DNA of 64,000 nt from positions 94,957,298 through 95,021,297 of the forward strand of contig CM041783.1 of the NCBI GenBank assembly GCA_023374045.1. Reading direction: 5' to 3'. A model generated the notes under the pieces. The model saw only the letters and a program-made list of their open reading frames with translations, did not search any database and was not told where the DNA came from. Below, one piece after another: positions 1 to 13,753 of this stretch (within the stretch, counting starts at the first letter, position 1; the number at the start of each line of letters is the position of its first letter). The DNA comes from Limonium bicolor (taxonomy: Eukaryota; Streptophyta; Magnoliopsida; Caryophyllales; Plumbaginaceae). The translations under genes were made by a program, and so were the position numbers.

Positions 1-2026
1 CACATATTAAAGTACAAACAACCCACCTTTAGAATTAAAACCTTGTATAAGGTTAGACTTTGTCTAACTTTGTTCCACCTGAATATCCACTCCATCAAAA
101 TCAAGCTTTCTCTTAGCAATCACAGATCAACAAGAATTCCACACCAAGAGTAGTCACCAAAAATCATTCCAGAGCCTTTCAAGGCTAAGCCAAGCAACAA
201 AACACCCAAAACCATACTTAAACACAATTTTCCTTCTTTCCAAGTTTTAGCACACATATAACCTTACAAGACTTCCTTATACCTTTTACACTTCACCACC
301 TCTTACAACTTCAACCACAAGTCATATTAGGACCATAATGACCAGAGAACCATTAAATCCAATAACCAACACACAATTACACTTATTCAAGCTTAAAGCA
401 CACCTTTATCCCAAATCACTTCCTAGTAATTCGAATGACATCCCAAAGGAGTTTCGACCTGAATTTTTGACCATAGATATAAATTCGAAATATAAGAATA
501 CCCTCAAAATTTCAGCTCAAACCCATGTCGGAAACTCATCTAAACAACTCCTAAAGCTTAAAGCTCATTATTTTCCCTTGCCATGTCTATCCGACTTAAA
601 TATCTTCATTCGACTTCATTTTTTGACCATAACCATATGTTCACTATTAAAGACTACCCTCAAAATTTTAAGGCAAGATGAATTCGGGAACCTATTTAAC
701 TAAGTCTCAAGGCTTAAAACACCATTTAAGCCCTCCCACCTTGACCTAGCATTTTTATGTCTAACCACGAGTTCCCACCACCTATAATCAATTATTATGA
801 GTTAATATAGGTAGAATAACACACCAAACTCAACAAAATCCCATCGAAATCACTCAAGGAGTCTTAAAACACATTTTTCCTCCCTAAAAGTTCCCTAGAA
901 CTTATCCTACTTCCCAAAGGTATTTTCGCCTGAATATTTGATATTATTCTAGTAATAACTATCTAAGAACACTGTCAAAATTTCAGCTCAAGAGAAGCTA
1001 GGGTTCGGAAGTTACCATTAACAAGAGTTAAAGCTCAAAATCAGGGTTAAAGAAAGAAATGGTGAGCATAAGTGTTACCTGGAATCTCCTTGCCATTTTA
1101 GCCACGACACTTACAAGTCCCTTAGCTAAATGAAATCAATTCTTTCCACAAACCAATTCGTCCATTCACCAGCTCCTTCTCCCTCCTTGAAAATCTGTTT
1201 TTCCTTGATTTCTAGCTTGAATCGACTTCTCCAATGGTGGGTGTTGAGTTCTATGAGCTTCTATGGTGTTCTAATGGCGTGAGGTGAGTGAGGAAGGCAG
1301 GTAATCGGTTCCCATCTCATTCTTAAGGATGGCGTGAGTGAATTCCAATTTTACTTCATTAATTAAGTGTAATGATTACTAAGATAACCTTATCTCTTCC
1401 TAAGCCATTAGATTAGTGACAATTGTCTAGATTAAATCTCAGCCCTCCATGTGTGACCGGCCTTAATGATGAAGGAGACAAGTGGCATGGGTAATAAAGA
1501 GTATAAGACAAAATAGAATGATGTCTTCACTTACAGCCGTCGGATCGTAGATATTTTGCTTGGATAATCTCCACCTCCATGTGTGACCACCCCTCATTAA
1601 TGAAGGTGACACATGTCTTCTCTTGATTGAACCATGTGTAACTAATCATCTCTTGACACCTCGACGCTTACATCATCGTTATGTCATGCCGACATCATCA
1701 CTGCATCATCACTGCATCATCACTGCATCACCACTGCATCACCACTGCATCATCATGGTCAAAGTTGACCATTGACCAAGGTTTGACCAATGTCCAATGT
1801 TTGACCGAAGTCAGACCAAAGTTGACCTAGGTTTGACCACAGTTGACCGGGGCTTCTAGAACTCCATGCAACTCACCGAAATTTCAGTGTTTCTCGGAAC
1901 TTTCTGAACTAGGGTTTCTCCAAGGTTTCTTGGTTGATTCCCAACCACTATGGCTTCCTCGTGTTCTCTAATAATTCCTAAGGAACTATGGTTTCCATTA
2001 GGGTTACAAAAATTCGGGGTATTACA
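1..2026 (-). mobile_element. LTR copy 0, partial (cut by left window edge)
   Basis: This is the element-sense 5' two thirds of an LTR, ending at TGTAATACCCCG (minus strand) at 2026. By comparison with full copies about 1.0 kb of its other end lies outside the window. It contains the minisatellite, the TTGACC cluster and the diverged direct repeats. Private indels lie at about 1110-1240, where two bases of the usual word GTCCAAGGTCACC are lost. Confidence 0.95.
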
Positions 2027-2991
2027 TTCTCCCCCCGTTAAACAAAGCTTCGTCCCCGATGCTTAACTTACCACCATCATCACCAAATACCCAAACACAA
2101 TACAAATCTTTGACGACAAGGTAATACCACCAAGCATTAAATAGCCATAAATAAATGTCACATAATCATAGCACACAAGCACATAAGCACACAAGTCAAT
2201 TTCCAATACTGAGTAACATCATATTAATCATGTCAATAATTATATCAACACCTCATACATGGTGTCAAACTATTTATTTTCAAAGTATCCAACCACAAAA
2301 TCCCAAACTTTATGTTCTCCTTATGTAATCCACTTCATTAAAACATGAACCAACACACAATTCCTCATGATATAAAGCATATTAACACACATAACCATGT
2401 CAATTATTTTGTCACTCATCACCTATTACACACATACAATAACAATCCATCTACTTCAGACAATTCATCACATAGCAAAAAGATAATAATTTTGATCATA
2501 TAAACATGTCAAACACTTTAAGTGTCCTATTGCATCAATCTCAGATATTAATATCAAACTATCCTCAATTATTTCACCACTAATCAACACCTACGTCTTA
2601 CACCAACCACGCTTCCACTGCGCTACTCTGATCTAATTTTTCGTGATCACTTACAGGAAGCTTCAGGAATCCTCCAACCCTGCCATGGTCAGTGCCAGTG
2701 TTGAACTATCCTTCCACCTCAATTTGTTTTCAGTTTCCCTTGATCTGACCAGGATCAAGGTCAACCTTCCACGTCAGATTCAAGCAATTTGCACAATTAA
2801 ACAAGTTCCAGTTAAATCCTAGTATAGCCCCAATTATCCGACGACCACAACTAATTCCAAACAATCAAACAAATCGGTAACAAGCAACAAACACAATTCC
2901 CATCCCCACGGCTTGTCAAGTTTTTAAGCCTAGATTTAATCTTAACTCAACCAAAGCTCCCTAGAGACCAAACCTGCTCTGAATACCACTC
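2027..2991 (-). mobile_element. Internal region 1 (965 bp)
   Basis: Non-coding internal segment between LTR copies 0 and 1. The polypurine tract is intact at 2027-2036 and the tRNA-Met-like segment is at 2607-2632. The primer-binding site at 2976-2988 carries one extra A (GCTCTGAATACCA on the plus strand), which would interrupt pairing with the primer if real. Confidence 0.93.
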
Positions 2992-5900
2992 TGTAACACC
3001 CCGGTTTTCACACACTAAAATTTTCTTATTACTTAACCTTACTACATATTTTACAGCGGAGCTAACTAAATACACCTAAGTCAAACCGGAGCGCTCCCCA
3101 CGCCACACCCACACCAACTAGTGTGGATGCTAAGCTAATCCACCTACAACCTAACTCCCGGAACATGCTCCAAGGAGTTTACCACTTACAAATAAATAAA
3201 TTTCTAGCTATGTCGGCGCGTTCCCTTGTCCCAAGCTCAAGAGCAATATCACACAAAGAATCAACTTCACCTGCAACAAACCTGTGGCCAGCAAACAATC
3301 ACACAAAAGGGCCACAGGCACAAACCAGAAAACGTCAGCAAAGCTGAGTAACAAATATCACACCCTGTAAAATTCACTCTCTTTGAAAAAAACCTTTTTA
3401 GCAGCATAAAGGCACACATCAACACAAACAACCATGTTATCAACCACAAACACAAGTTTACAACACACTCACCTTCCTTGAGACATTTTACCTTAACACA
3501 CAACCACCTGTTCATAATGATATCACAATACCAGCAAACTCACCAGAGACATAAATCCAATAATATTTTGGAAACCACATAACAATTCCCACCAGTTTGT
3601 ATCTCAATTATTAACATTCCACCAATCCTCGGGCACACCGGTCTTTCGACAAAGAGCTACTAGGCTCTCGGCCCCTTGGACAAATAATTCCACCACCTCA
3701 CCCCATGTCCTTAAGTGTGCACACCCCCTATGAATCATCAGTCCATAGAGTAGATCATGATGGCTTAGCTCCAATACATTGGTAGCGAAAATTCAGTGAA
3801 TGGCCAACCATGGCTCGACAAATTGAAGGAGCTAACCATAGCTCAATAGTTTCGAAATATATATTTCCAAATTCACACTTCCACCACCATAAGTAATATC
3901 AACCTTTCCAACATATAAATATCATCCACAATCATATAAAATTGCTCAAAATAACCACCAACCAAAGGATAGCAATAAACAAGATTAATCACATATTAAA
4001 GTACAAACAACCCACCTTTAGAATTAAAACCTTGTATAAGGTTAGACTTTGTCTAACTTTGTTCCACCTGAATATCCACTCCATCAAAATCAAGCTTTCT
4101 CTTAGCAATCACAGATCAACAGAATTCCACACCAAGAGTAGTCACCAAAAATCATTCCAGAGCCTTTCAAGGCTAAGCCAAGCAACAAAACACCCAAAAC
4201 CATACTTAAACACAATTTTCCTTCTTTCCAAGTTTTAGCACACATATAACCTTACAAGACTTCCTTATACCTTTACACTTCACACTTCACCACCTCTTAC
4301 AACTTCAACCACAAGTCATATTAGGACCATAATGACCAGAGAAACCATTAAATCCAATAACCACACACAATTACACTTATTCAAGCTTAAAGCACACCTT
4401 TATCCCAAATCACTTCCTAGTAATTCGAATGACATCCCAAAGGAGTTTCGACCTGAATTTTTTGACCATAGATATAAATTCGAAATATAAGAATACCCTC
4501 AAAATTTCAGCTCAAACCCATGTCGGAAACTCATCTAAACAACTCCTAAAGCTATTTAAAGCTCATTATTTTCCATTGCCATGTCTATCCGAATTAAATA
4601 TCTTCACATTCGAGCTTCATTTTTTGACAAACCTAGTTCACTATTAAAAGACTACCTCTCCAATTTTAAGGCAAGATGAATTCGGGAACTATTATTTAAC
4701 TAAGTCTCAAGGCTTAAAACACCATTTAAGCCCTCCCACCTTGACCTAGCATTTTTATGTCTAACCACGAGTTCCCACCACCTATAATCAATTATTATGA
4801 GTTAATATAGGTAGAATAAAACACACCAAACTCAACAAAAATCCCATCGAAATCACTCAAGGAGTCTTAAAACACATTTTTCCTCCCTAAAAGTTCCCTA
4901 GAACTTATCCTACTTCCCAAAGGTATTTTCGCCTGAATATTTGATATTATTCTAGTAATAACTATCTAAGAACACTGTCAAAATTTCAGCTCAAGAGAAG
5001 CTAGGGTTCGGAAGTTACCATTAACAAGAGTTAAAGCTCAAAATCAGGTTTAAAGAAAGAAATGGTGAGCATAAGTGTTACCTGGAATCTCCTTGCCATT
5101 TTAGCCACGACCTTACAAGTCCCTTAGCAAATGAATCAATTTCTTCCACCAACCAATTCGTCCAGGTCACCAGCTCCTTCTCCCTCCTTGAAATCTTGTT
5201 TTTCCTTGATTTCTAGCTTGAATCTCCTTCTCCATGGTGGGTGTTGAGTTCTATGAGCTTCTATGGTGTTCTAATGGCGTGAGAGTGAGTGGGAGGAGGC
5301 AGGTAAATCGGTTCCCATCTCTCTTAAGGATGGCGTGTGAGTGAATTCCAATTTTACTTCATTAATTAAGTGTAATGATTACTAAGATAACCTTATCTCT
5401 TCCTAAGCCATTAGATTAGTGACAATTGTCTAGATTAAATCTCAGCCCTCCATGTGTGACCGGCCTTAATGATGAAGGAGACAAGTGGCATGGGTAATAA
5501 AGAGTATAAGACAAAATAGAATGATGTCTTCACTTACAGCCGTCGGATCGTAGATATTTGCTTGGATGAATCTCCACCATCCATGTGTGACCACCCCTCA
5601 TTAATGAAGGTGACACATGTCTTCTCTTGATTGAACCATGTGTAACTAATCATCTCTTGACACCTCGACGCTTACATCATCGTATGTCATGCCGACATCA
5701 TCACTGCATCATCACTGCATCATCACTGCATCACCACTGCATCACCACTGCATCATCATGGTCAAAGTTGACCATTGACCAAGGTTTGACCAATGTCCAA
5801 TGTTTGACCGAAGTCAGACCAAAGTTGACCTAGGTTTGACCACAGTTGACCGGGGCTTCTAGAACTCCATGCAACTCACCGAAATTTCAGTGTTTCTCGG

Positions 5901-6029
5901 AACTTTCTGAACTAGGGTTTCTCCAAGGTTTCTTGGTTGATTCCCAACCACTATGGCTTCCTCGTGTTCTCTAATAATTCCTAAGGAACTATGGTTTCCA
6001 TTAGGGTTACAAAAATTCGGGGTATTACA
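2992..6029 (-). mobile_element. LTR copy 1 (3038 bp)
   Basis: Complete LTR with TG...CA ends. It differs from the common form in patches at 3021-3110 and 4545-4690. There is a short duplication of CACTTCA near 4276-4290 and several indels at 5280-5340. The TTGACC cluster is at 5760-5851. Confidence 0.95.
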
Positions 6030-6994
6030 TTCTCCCCCCGTTAAACAAAGCTTCGTCCCCGATGCTTAACTTACCACCATCATCACCAAATACCCAAACA
6101 CAAATACAAATCTTTGACGACAAGGTAATACCACCAAGCATTAAATAGCCATAAATAAATGTCACATAATCATAGCACACAAGCACATAAGCACACAAGT
6201 CAATTTCCAAATACTGAGTAACATCATATTAATCATGTCAATAATTATATCAACACCTCATACATGGTGTCAAACTATTTATTTTCAAAAGTATCCAACC
6301 ACAAAATCCCAAACTTTATGTTCTCCTTATGTAATCCACTTCATTAAAACATGAACCAACACACAATTCCTCATGATATAAAGCATATTAACACACATAA
6401 CCATGTCAATTATTTTGTCACTCATCACCTATTACACACACAAATAACAATCCATCTACTTCAGACAATTCATCACATAGCAAAAAGATAATAATTTGAT
6501 CATATAAACATGTCAAACACTTTAAGTGTCCTATTGCATCAATCTCAGATATTAATATCAAACTATCCTCAATTATTTCACCACTAATCAACACCTACGT
6601 CTTACACCAACCACGCTTCCACTGCGCTACTCTGATCTAATTTTTCGTGATCACTTACAGGAAGCTTCAGGAATCCTCCAACCCTGCCATGGTCAGTGCC
6701 AGTGTTGAACTATCCTTCCACCTCAATTTGTTTTCAGTTTCCCTTGATCTGACCAGGATCAAGGTCAACCTTCCACGTCAGATTCAAGCAATTTGCACAA
6801 TTAAACAAGTTCCAGTTTAATCCTAGTATAGCCCCAATTATCCGACGACCACAACTAATTCCAAACAATCAAACAAATCGGTAACAAGCAACAAACACAA
6901 TTCCCATCCCCACGGCTTGTCAAGTTTTTAAGCCTAGATTTAATCTTAACTCAACCAAAGCTCCCTAGAGACCAAACCTGCTCTGATACCACTC
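6030..6994 (-). mobile_element. Internal region 2 (965 bp)
   Basis: Non-coding internal segment. Polypurine tract at 6030-6039 and primer-binding site at 6980-6991, both intact. Nearly identical to the common form, apart from a few single-base homopolymer changes. Confidence 0.95.
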
Positions 6995-9900
6995 TGTAAC
7001 ACCCCGGTTTTCACACACTAAAATTTTCTTATTACTTGAAAACTTACTACAATTTTTACAGCGGAAGACTAAATAACACCTAAGTCAAACCGGAGCGCTA
7101 CCGCCACACCCACACCAACTAGTGTGGATGCTAAGGCTAATCCACCTACAACCTAACTCCCGGAACATGCTCCAAGGAGTTTACCACTTACAAATAAATA
7201 AAATTTCTAGCTATGTCGGCGCGTTCCCTTGTCCCAAGCTCAAGAGCAATATCACACAAAGAATCAACTTCACCTGCAACAAACCTGTGGCCAGCAAACA
7301 ATCACCAAAAGGGCCACAGGCACAAACCAGAAAACGTCAGCAAAGCTGAGTAACAAATATCACACCCTGTAAAATTCACTCTCTTTGAAAAAAACCTTTT
7401 TAGCAGCATAAAGGCACACATCAACACAAACAACCATGTTATCAACCACAAACACAAGTTTACAACACACTCACCTTCCTTGAGACATTTTACCTTAACA
7501 CAAACCACCTGTTCATAATGATATCACAATACCAGCAAACTCACCAGAGACATAAATCCAATAATATTTGGAAACCACATAACAATTCCCACCAGTTTGT
7601 ATCTCAATTATTAACATTCCACCAATCCTCGGGCACACCGGTCTTTCGACAAAGAGCTACTAGGCTCTCGGCCCCTTGGACAAATAATTCCACCACCTCA
7701 CCCCATGTCCTTAAGTGTGCACACCCCCTATGAATCATCAGTCCATAGAGTAGATCATGATGGCTTAGCTCCAATACATTGGTAGGAGCGAAAATTCAGT
7801 GAATGGCCAACCATGGCTCGACAAATTGAAGGAGCTAACCATAGCTCAATTTTCGAAATATATTTCCAAATTCACACTTCCACCACCATAAGTAATATCA
7901 ACCTTTCCAACATATAAATATCATCCACAATCATATAAAATTGCTCAAAATAACCACCAACCAAAGGATAGCAATAAACAAGATTAATCACATATTAAAG
8001 TACAAACAACCCACCTTTAGAATTAAAACCTTGTATAAGGTTAGACTTTGTCTAACTTTGTTCCACCTGAATATCCACTCCATCAAAATCAAGCTTTCTC
8101 TTAGCAATCACAGATCAACAAGAATTCCACACCAAGAGTAGTCACCAAAAATCATTCCAGAGCCTTTCAAGGCTAAGCCAAGCAACAAAACACCCAAAAC
8201 CATACTTAAACACAATTTTCCTTCTTTCCAAGTTTTAGCACACATATAACCTTACAAGACTTCCTTATACCTTTTACACTTCACCACCTCTTACAACTTC
8301 AACCACAAGTCATATTAGGACCATAATGACCAGAGAAACCATTAAATCCAATAACCAACACACAATTACACTTATTCAAGCTTAAAGCACACCTTTATCC
8401 CAAATCACTTCCTAGTAATTCGAATGACATCCCAAAGGAGTTTCGACCTGAATTTTGACCATAGATATAAATTCGAAATATAAGAATACCCTCAAAATTT
8501 CAGCTCAAACCCATGTCGGAAACTCATCTAAACAACTCCTAAAGCTATTAAGCTCATTATTTTTCCCTTGCCATGTCTATCCCGACTAAATATCTTCATT
8601 CGACTTCATTTTTGACCATAACATATGTTCACTATTAAAGACTACCCTCAAAATTTAAGGCAAGGATTCGGGGGAACCTATTTAACTAAGTCTCAAGGCT
8701 TAAACACACCATTTAAGCCCTCCCACCTTGACCTAGCATTTTTATGTCTAACAACGAGTTCCCACCACCTATAATCAATATTATGATTAATATAGGTAGA
8801 ATAACAACACCAAACTCAACAAAATCCCATCGAAATCACTCAAGGAGTCTTAAAAACACATTTTTCCTCCCTAAAAGTTCCCTAGAACTTATCCTACTTC
8901 CCAAAGGTATTTTCGCCTGAATATTTGATATTATTCTAGTAATAACTATCTAAGAACACTGTCAAAATTTCAGCTCAAGAGAAGCTAGGGTTCGGAAGTT
9001 ACCACATAACAAGAGTTAAAGCTCAAAATCAGGGTTTAAAGAAAGAAATGGTGAGCATAAGTGTTTACTGGAATCTCCTTGCCATTTTAGCCACGACCTT
9101 ACAAGTCCCTTAGCTAAATGAATCAATTTCTTCCACCAACCAATTCGTCCAAGGTCACCAGCTCCTTCTCCCTCCTTGAAATCTTGTTTTTCCTTGATTT
9201 CTAGCTTGAATCTCCTTCTCCAATGGTGGGTGTTGAGTTCTATGAGCTTCTATGGTGTTCTAATGGCGTGAGAGTGAGTGAGGAAGGCAGGTAAATCGGT
9301 TCCCATCTCATTCTTAAGGATGGCGTGAGTGAATTCCAATTTTACTTCATTAATTAAGTGTAATGATTACTAAGATAACCTTATCTCTTCCTAAGCCATT
9401 AGATTAGTGACAATTGTCTAGATTAAATCTCAGCCCTCCATGTGTGACCGGCCTTAATGATGAAGGAGACAAGTGGCATGGGTAATAAAGAGTATAAGAC
9501 AAAAGAATGATGTCTTCACTTACAGCCGTCGGATCGTAGATATTTTGCTTGGATGAATCTCCACCATCCATGTGTGACCACCCCTCATTAATGAAGGTGA
9601 CACATGTCTTCTCTTGATTGAACCATGTGTAACTAATCATCTCTTGACACCTCGACGCTTACATCATCGTTATGTCATGCCGACATCATCACTGCATCAT
9701 CACTGCATCATCACTGCATCACCACTGCATCACCACTGCATCATCATGGTCAAAGTTGACCATTGACCAAGGTTTTGACCAATACTGTCCAATGTTTGAC
9801 AGAAGGCGTCAGACCAAAGTTGACCTAGGTTTGACCACAGTTGACCGGGGCTTCTAGCACTCCAGGAAACCACGAAAATTTCGTGTGTTATCGGAACTTT

Positions 9901-10021
9901 TGAACTAGGGTTTCTCCAAGGTTTTTGTGTGATTTCCCAACCATATGGCTTCCTCGTGTTCTCTAATAATCCTAAGGAACTATGGTTTCCCATTAGTGTT
10001 ACAAAAAATTCGGGGATTACA
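6995..10021 (-). mobile_element. LTR copy 2 (3027 bp)
   Basis: Complete LTR. The element-sense 5' end is altered: the plus strand reads GGGGATTACA instead of GGGGTATTACA. Indel-rich patches lie at 8540-8830 and 9770-10021. The second patch runs through the TTGACC cluster and adds bases between its words. Confidence 0.94.
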
Positions 10022-10992
10022 TTTCTCCCCCCGTTAAACCAAAGCTTCGTCCCCGATGCTAAACTCCACCATCATCACCCAAATTACCCAAACACAAATA
10101 CAAATCTTTGACGACAAGGTAATACCACCAAGCATTAAATAGCCATAAATAATGTCACATAATCATAGCACACAAGCAATAAGCACAACAAAGTCAATTT
10201 CCAAATACTGAGTAACATCCTATTAATATGTCAATAATAATATCTAACACCTCATACATGGTGTCAAACTATTTATTTTCAAAAGTATCCAACCACAAAA
10301 TCCCAAACTTATGTTCTCCGTATGAATCCACTTCATTAAAAACATGAACCCAACCACATTCCTCATGATATAAAGCATACTAACACACATAAACCATCTG
10401 TCAATTATTTTGTCACTCATCACCTATACACACATACAATAACAATCCATCTACTTCAGACAATTCATCACATAGCAAAAAGATAATAATTTTGAATCAT
10501 ATAAACATGTCAAACACTTTAAGTGCCTATTGCATCAATCTCAGATATTAATATCAAACTATCCCTCAATTATTTCACCAAAATCAACACCTAAGTCTTA
10601 CACCAACCACGCTTCCACTGCGCTACTCTGATCTAATTTTTCGTGATCACATTACAGGAAGCTTCAGGAATCTCCAACCCTGCCATGGTCAGTGCCAGTG
10701 TTGAACTATCCTTCCACCTCAATTTGTTTTCAGTTTCCCTTGATCTGACCAGGATCAAGGTCAACCTTCCACGTCAGATTCAAGCAATTGCACAATTAAA
10801 CAAGTTCCAGTTTAATCCTAGTATAGCCCCAATTATCCCGACGACCACAACTAATTCCAAACAATCAACAAACAAATCGGTAACAAGCAACAAACACAAT
10901 TCCATCCCCACGGCTTGTCAAGTTTTTAAGCCTAGATTTAATCTTAACTCAACCAAAGCTCCCTAGAGACCAAACCTGCTCTGATACCACTC
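10022..10992 (-). mobile_element. Internal region 3 (971 bp)
   Basis: Non-coding internal segment. The polypurine tract at 10022-10032 has one extra base and the primer-binding site at 10978-10989 is intact. Many single-base indels up to about 10880 make it the most diverged internal copy after copy 14. Confidence 0.93.
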
Positions 10993-13430
10993 TGTAACAC
11001 CCCGGTTTTCACACACTAAAATTCTTATTACTTGAACAACTTACTACAATATTTTACAGCGGAAGACTAAATAACACCTAGTCAAACCGGAGCGCTACCG
11101 CCACACCCACACCAACTAGTGTGGATGCTAAGGCTAATCCACCTACAACCTAACTCCCGGAACATGCTCCAAGGAGTTTACCACTTACAAATAAATAAAA
11201 TTTCTAGCTATGTCGGCGCGTTCCCTTGTCCCAAGCTCAAGAGCAATATCACACAAAGAATCAACTTCACCTGCAACAAACCTGTGGCCAGCAAACAATC
11301 ACACAAAAGGGCCACAGGCACAAACCAGAAAACGTCAGCAAAGCTGAGTAACAAATATCACACCCTGTAAAATTCACTCTCTTTGAAAAAAACCTTTTTA
11401 GCAGCATAAAGGCACACATCAACACAACAACCATGTTATCAACCACAAACACAAGTTTACAACACACTCACCTTCCTTGAGACATTTTACCTTAACACAA
11501 ACCACCTGTTCATAATGATATCACAATACCAGCAAACTCACCAGAGACATAAATCCAATAATATTTTGGAAACCACATAACAATTCCACCAGTTTGTATC
11601 TCAATTATTAACATTCCACCAATCCTCGGGCACACCGGTCTTTCGACAAAGAGCTACTAGGCTCTCGGCCCCTTGGACAAATAATTCCACCACCTCACCC
11701 CATGTCCTTAAGTGTGCACACCCCCTATGAATCATCAGTCCATAGAGTAGATCATGATGGCTTAGCTCCAATACATTGGTAGGAGCGAAAATTCAGTGAA
11801 TGGCCAACCATGGCTCGACCCCAAATTGAAGGAGCTAACCATAGCACAATAGTTTCGGAAATATATATTTCCAAATTCACACTTCCAACCACCATAAGTG
11901 CATATCAACCCTTCCAACATTAAATTCATCCAACAATCATATAAAATTGCTCAAAATAAACCACCAACCAAAGGATAGCAATTAAACAGATTAATCACAT
12001 ATTAAAGTACAACCACCCACCTTTAGAATTAAACCTTGTATAAGGTAGACTTTGTCAAACTTTGTTCCACCGAATATCCACTCCATCAAAATCAAGCTTT
12101 CTCTTAGCAATCACAGATCAACAAGAATTCCACACCAAGAGGTCGGTCACCAAAACTCATTCCAGAGCCTTTCAAGGCTAAGCCAAGCAGCAACAAAAAC
12201 ACCCAAAACATACTTAAAACACAATTTTCCTTCTTTCCAAGTTTTAGCACCATATAACCTTACAAGACTTCCTTATACCTTTACACTTCACCCACCTCTT
12301 ACAACTTCAACCACAAGTCATATTAGGACCATAATGACCAGAGAAACCATTAAATCCAATAACCAACACACAATTACACTTATTCAAGCTTAAAGCACAC
12401 CTTTTCCCCAAATCACTTCCTAGTAATTCGAATGACATCCCAAAGGAGTTTCGACCTGAATTTTTGACCATAGATATAAATTCGAATATAAGAATACCCT
12501 CAAAATTTCAGCTCAAACCCATGTCGGAAACTCATCTAAACAACTCCTAAAGCTTAAAGCTCATTATTTTCCCTTGCCATGTCTATCCGACTTAAATATC
12601 TTCATTCGACTTCATTTTTTGACCATAACCATATGTTCACTATTAAAGACTACCCTCAAAATTTTAAGGCAAGATGAATTCGGGAACCTATTTAACTAAG
12701 TCTCAAGGCTTAAAACACCATTTAAGCCCTCCCACCTTGACCTAGCATTTTTATGTCTAACCACGAGTTCCCACCACCTATAATCAATTATTATGAGTTA
12801 ATATAGGTAGAATAACACACCAAACTCAACAAAATCCCATCGAAATCACTCAAGGAGTCTTAAAACACATTTTCCTCCCTAAAAGTTCCCTAGAACTTAT
12901 CCTACTTCCCAAAGGTATTTTCGCCTGAATATTTGATATTATTCTAGTAATAACTATCTAAGAACACTGTCAAAATTTCAGCTCAAGAGAAGCTAGGGTT
13001 CGGAAGTTACCATTAACAAGAGTTAAAGCTCAAAATCAGGGTTTAAAGAAAGAAATGGTGAGCATAGTGTTACCTGGAATCTCCTTGCCATTTTAGCCAC
13101 GACCTTACAAGTCCCTTAGCTAAATGAATCAATTTCTTCCACCAACCAATTCGTCCAAGGTCACCAGCTCCTTCTCCTCCTTGAAATCTTGTTTTCCTTG
13201 ATTTCTAGCTTGAATCTCCTTCTCCAATGGTGGGTGTTGAGTTCTATGAGCTTCTATGGTGTTCTAATGGCGTGAGAGTGAGTGAGGAAGGCAGGTAAAT
13301 CGGTTCCCATCTCATTCTTAAGGATGGCGTGAGTGAATTCCAATTTTACTTCATTAATTAAGTGTAATGATTACTAAGATAACCTTATCTCTTCCTAAGC
13401 CATTAGATTAGTGACAATTGTCTAGATTAA

Positions 13431-13619
13431 ATCTCAGCCCTCCATGTGTGACCGGCCTTAATGATGAAGGAGACAAGTGGCATGGGTAATAAAGAGTATA
13501 AGACAAAATAGAATGATGTCTTCACTTACAGCCGTCGGATCGTAGATATTTTGCTTGGATGAATCTCCACCATCCATGTGTGACCACCCCTCATTAATGA
13601 AGGTGACACATGTCTTCTC
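13431..13619. repeat. Two diverged ~55-bp direct repeats in U3 (reference copy 3)
   Basis: Blocks at 13431-13486 and 13562-13619 both carry ATCTC, then TCCATGTGTGACC, then TTAATGATGAAGGAGACA or TTAATGAAGGTGACACA. They are about 130 bp apart, upstream of the minisatellite on the plus strand, and occur in all LTR copies that cover the region. Confidence 0.65.
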
Positions 13620-13690
13620 TTGATTGAACCATGTGTAACTAATCATCTCTTGACACCTCGACGCTTACATCATCGTTATGTCATGCCGAC

Positions 13691-13745
13691 ATCATCACTG
13701 CATCATCACTGCATCATCACTGCATCACCACTGCATCACCACTGC
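13691..13745. repeat. 11-bp minisatellite in U3 (reference copy)
   Basis: Five tandem 11-bp units: three ATCATCACTGC followed by two ATCACCACTGC, then a partial ATCATCATGG. It lies about 280-335 bp inside the LTR boundary and abuts the TTGACC cluster. The number of units is the same in nearly all copies. LTR copy 7 has an extra 3-bp step near 29660, and copy 10 is damaged near 41670. Confidence 0.92.
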
Positions 13746-13753
13746 ATCATCAT

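Noticed and set aside
338..703. 121-codon plus-strand open frame in the LTR
   Set aside because: It is antisense to the element, exists at this length only through a frame shift of the same repeat, changes length between copies because of indels, and has no domain, signal or plausible start context.
1985..2010. Telomere-like TTAGGG word in the LTR tip
   Set aside because: It is a single occurrence per unit with no tandem repetition.
13691..13745. CRISPR-like array
   Set aside because: The 11-bp units are contiguous with no spacers, and the setting is a plant-type retroelement.
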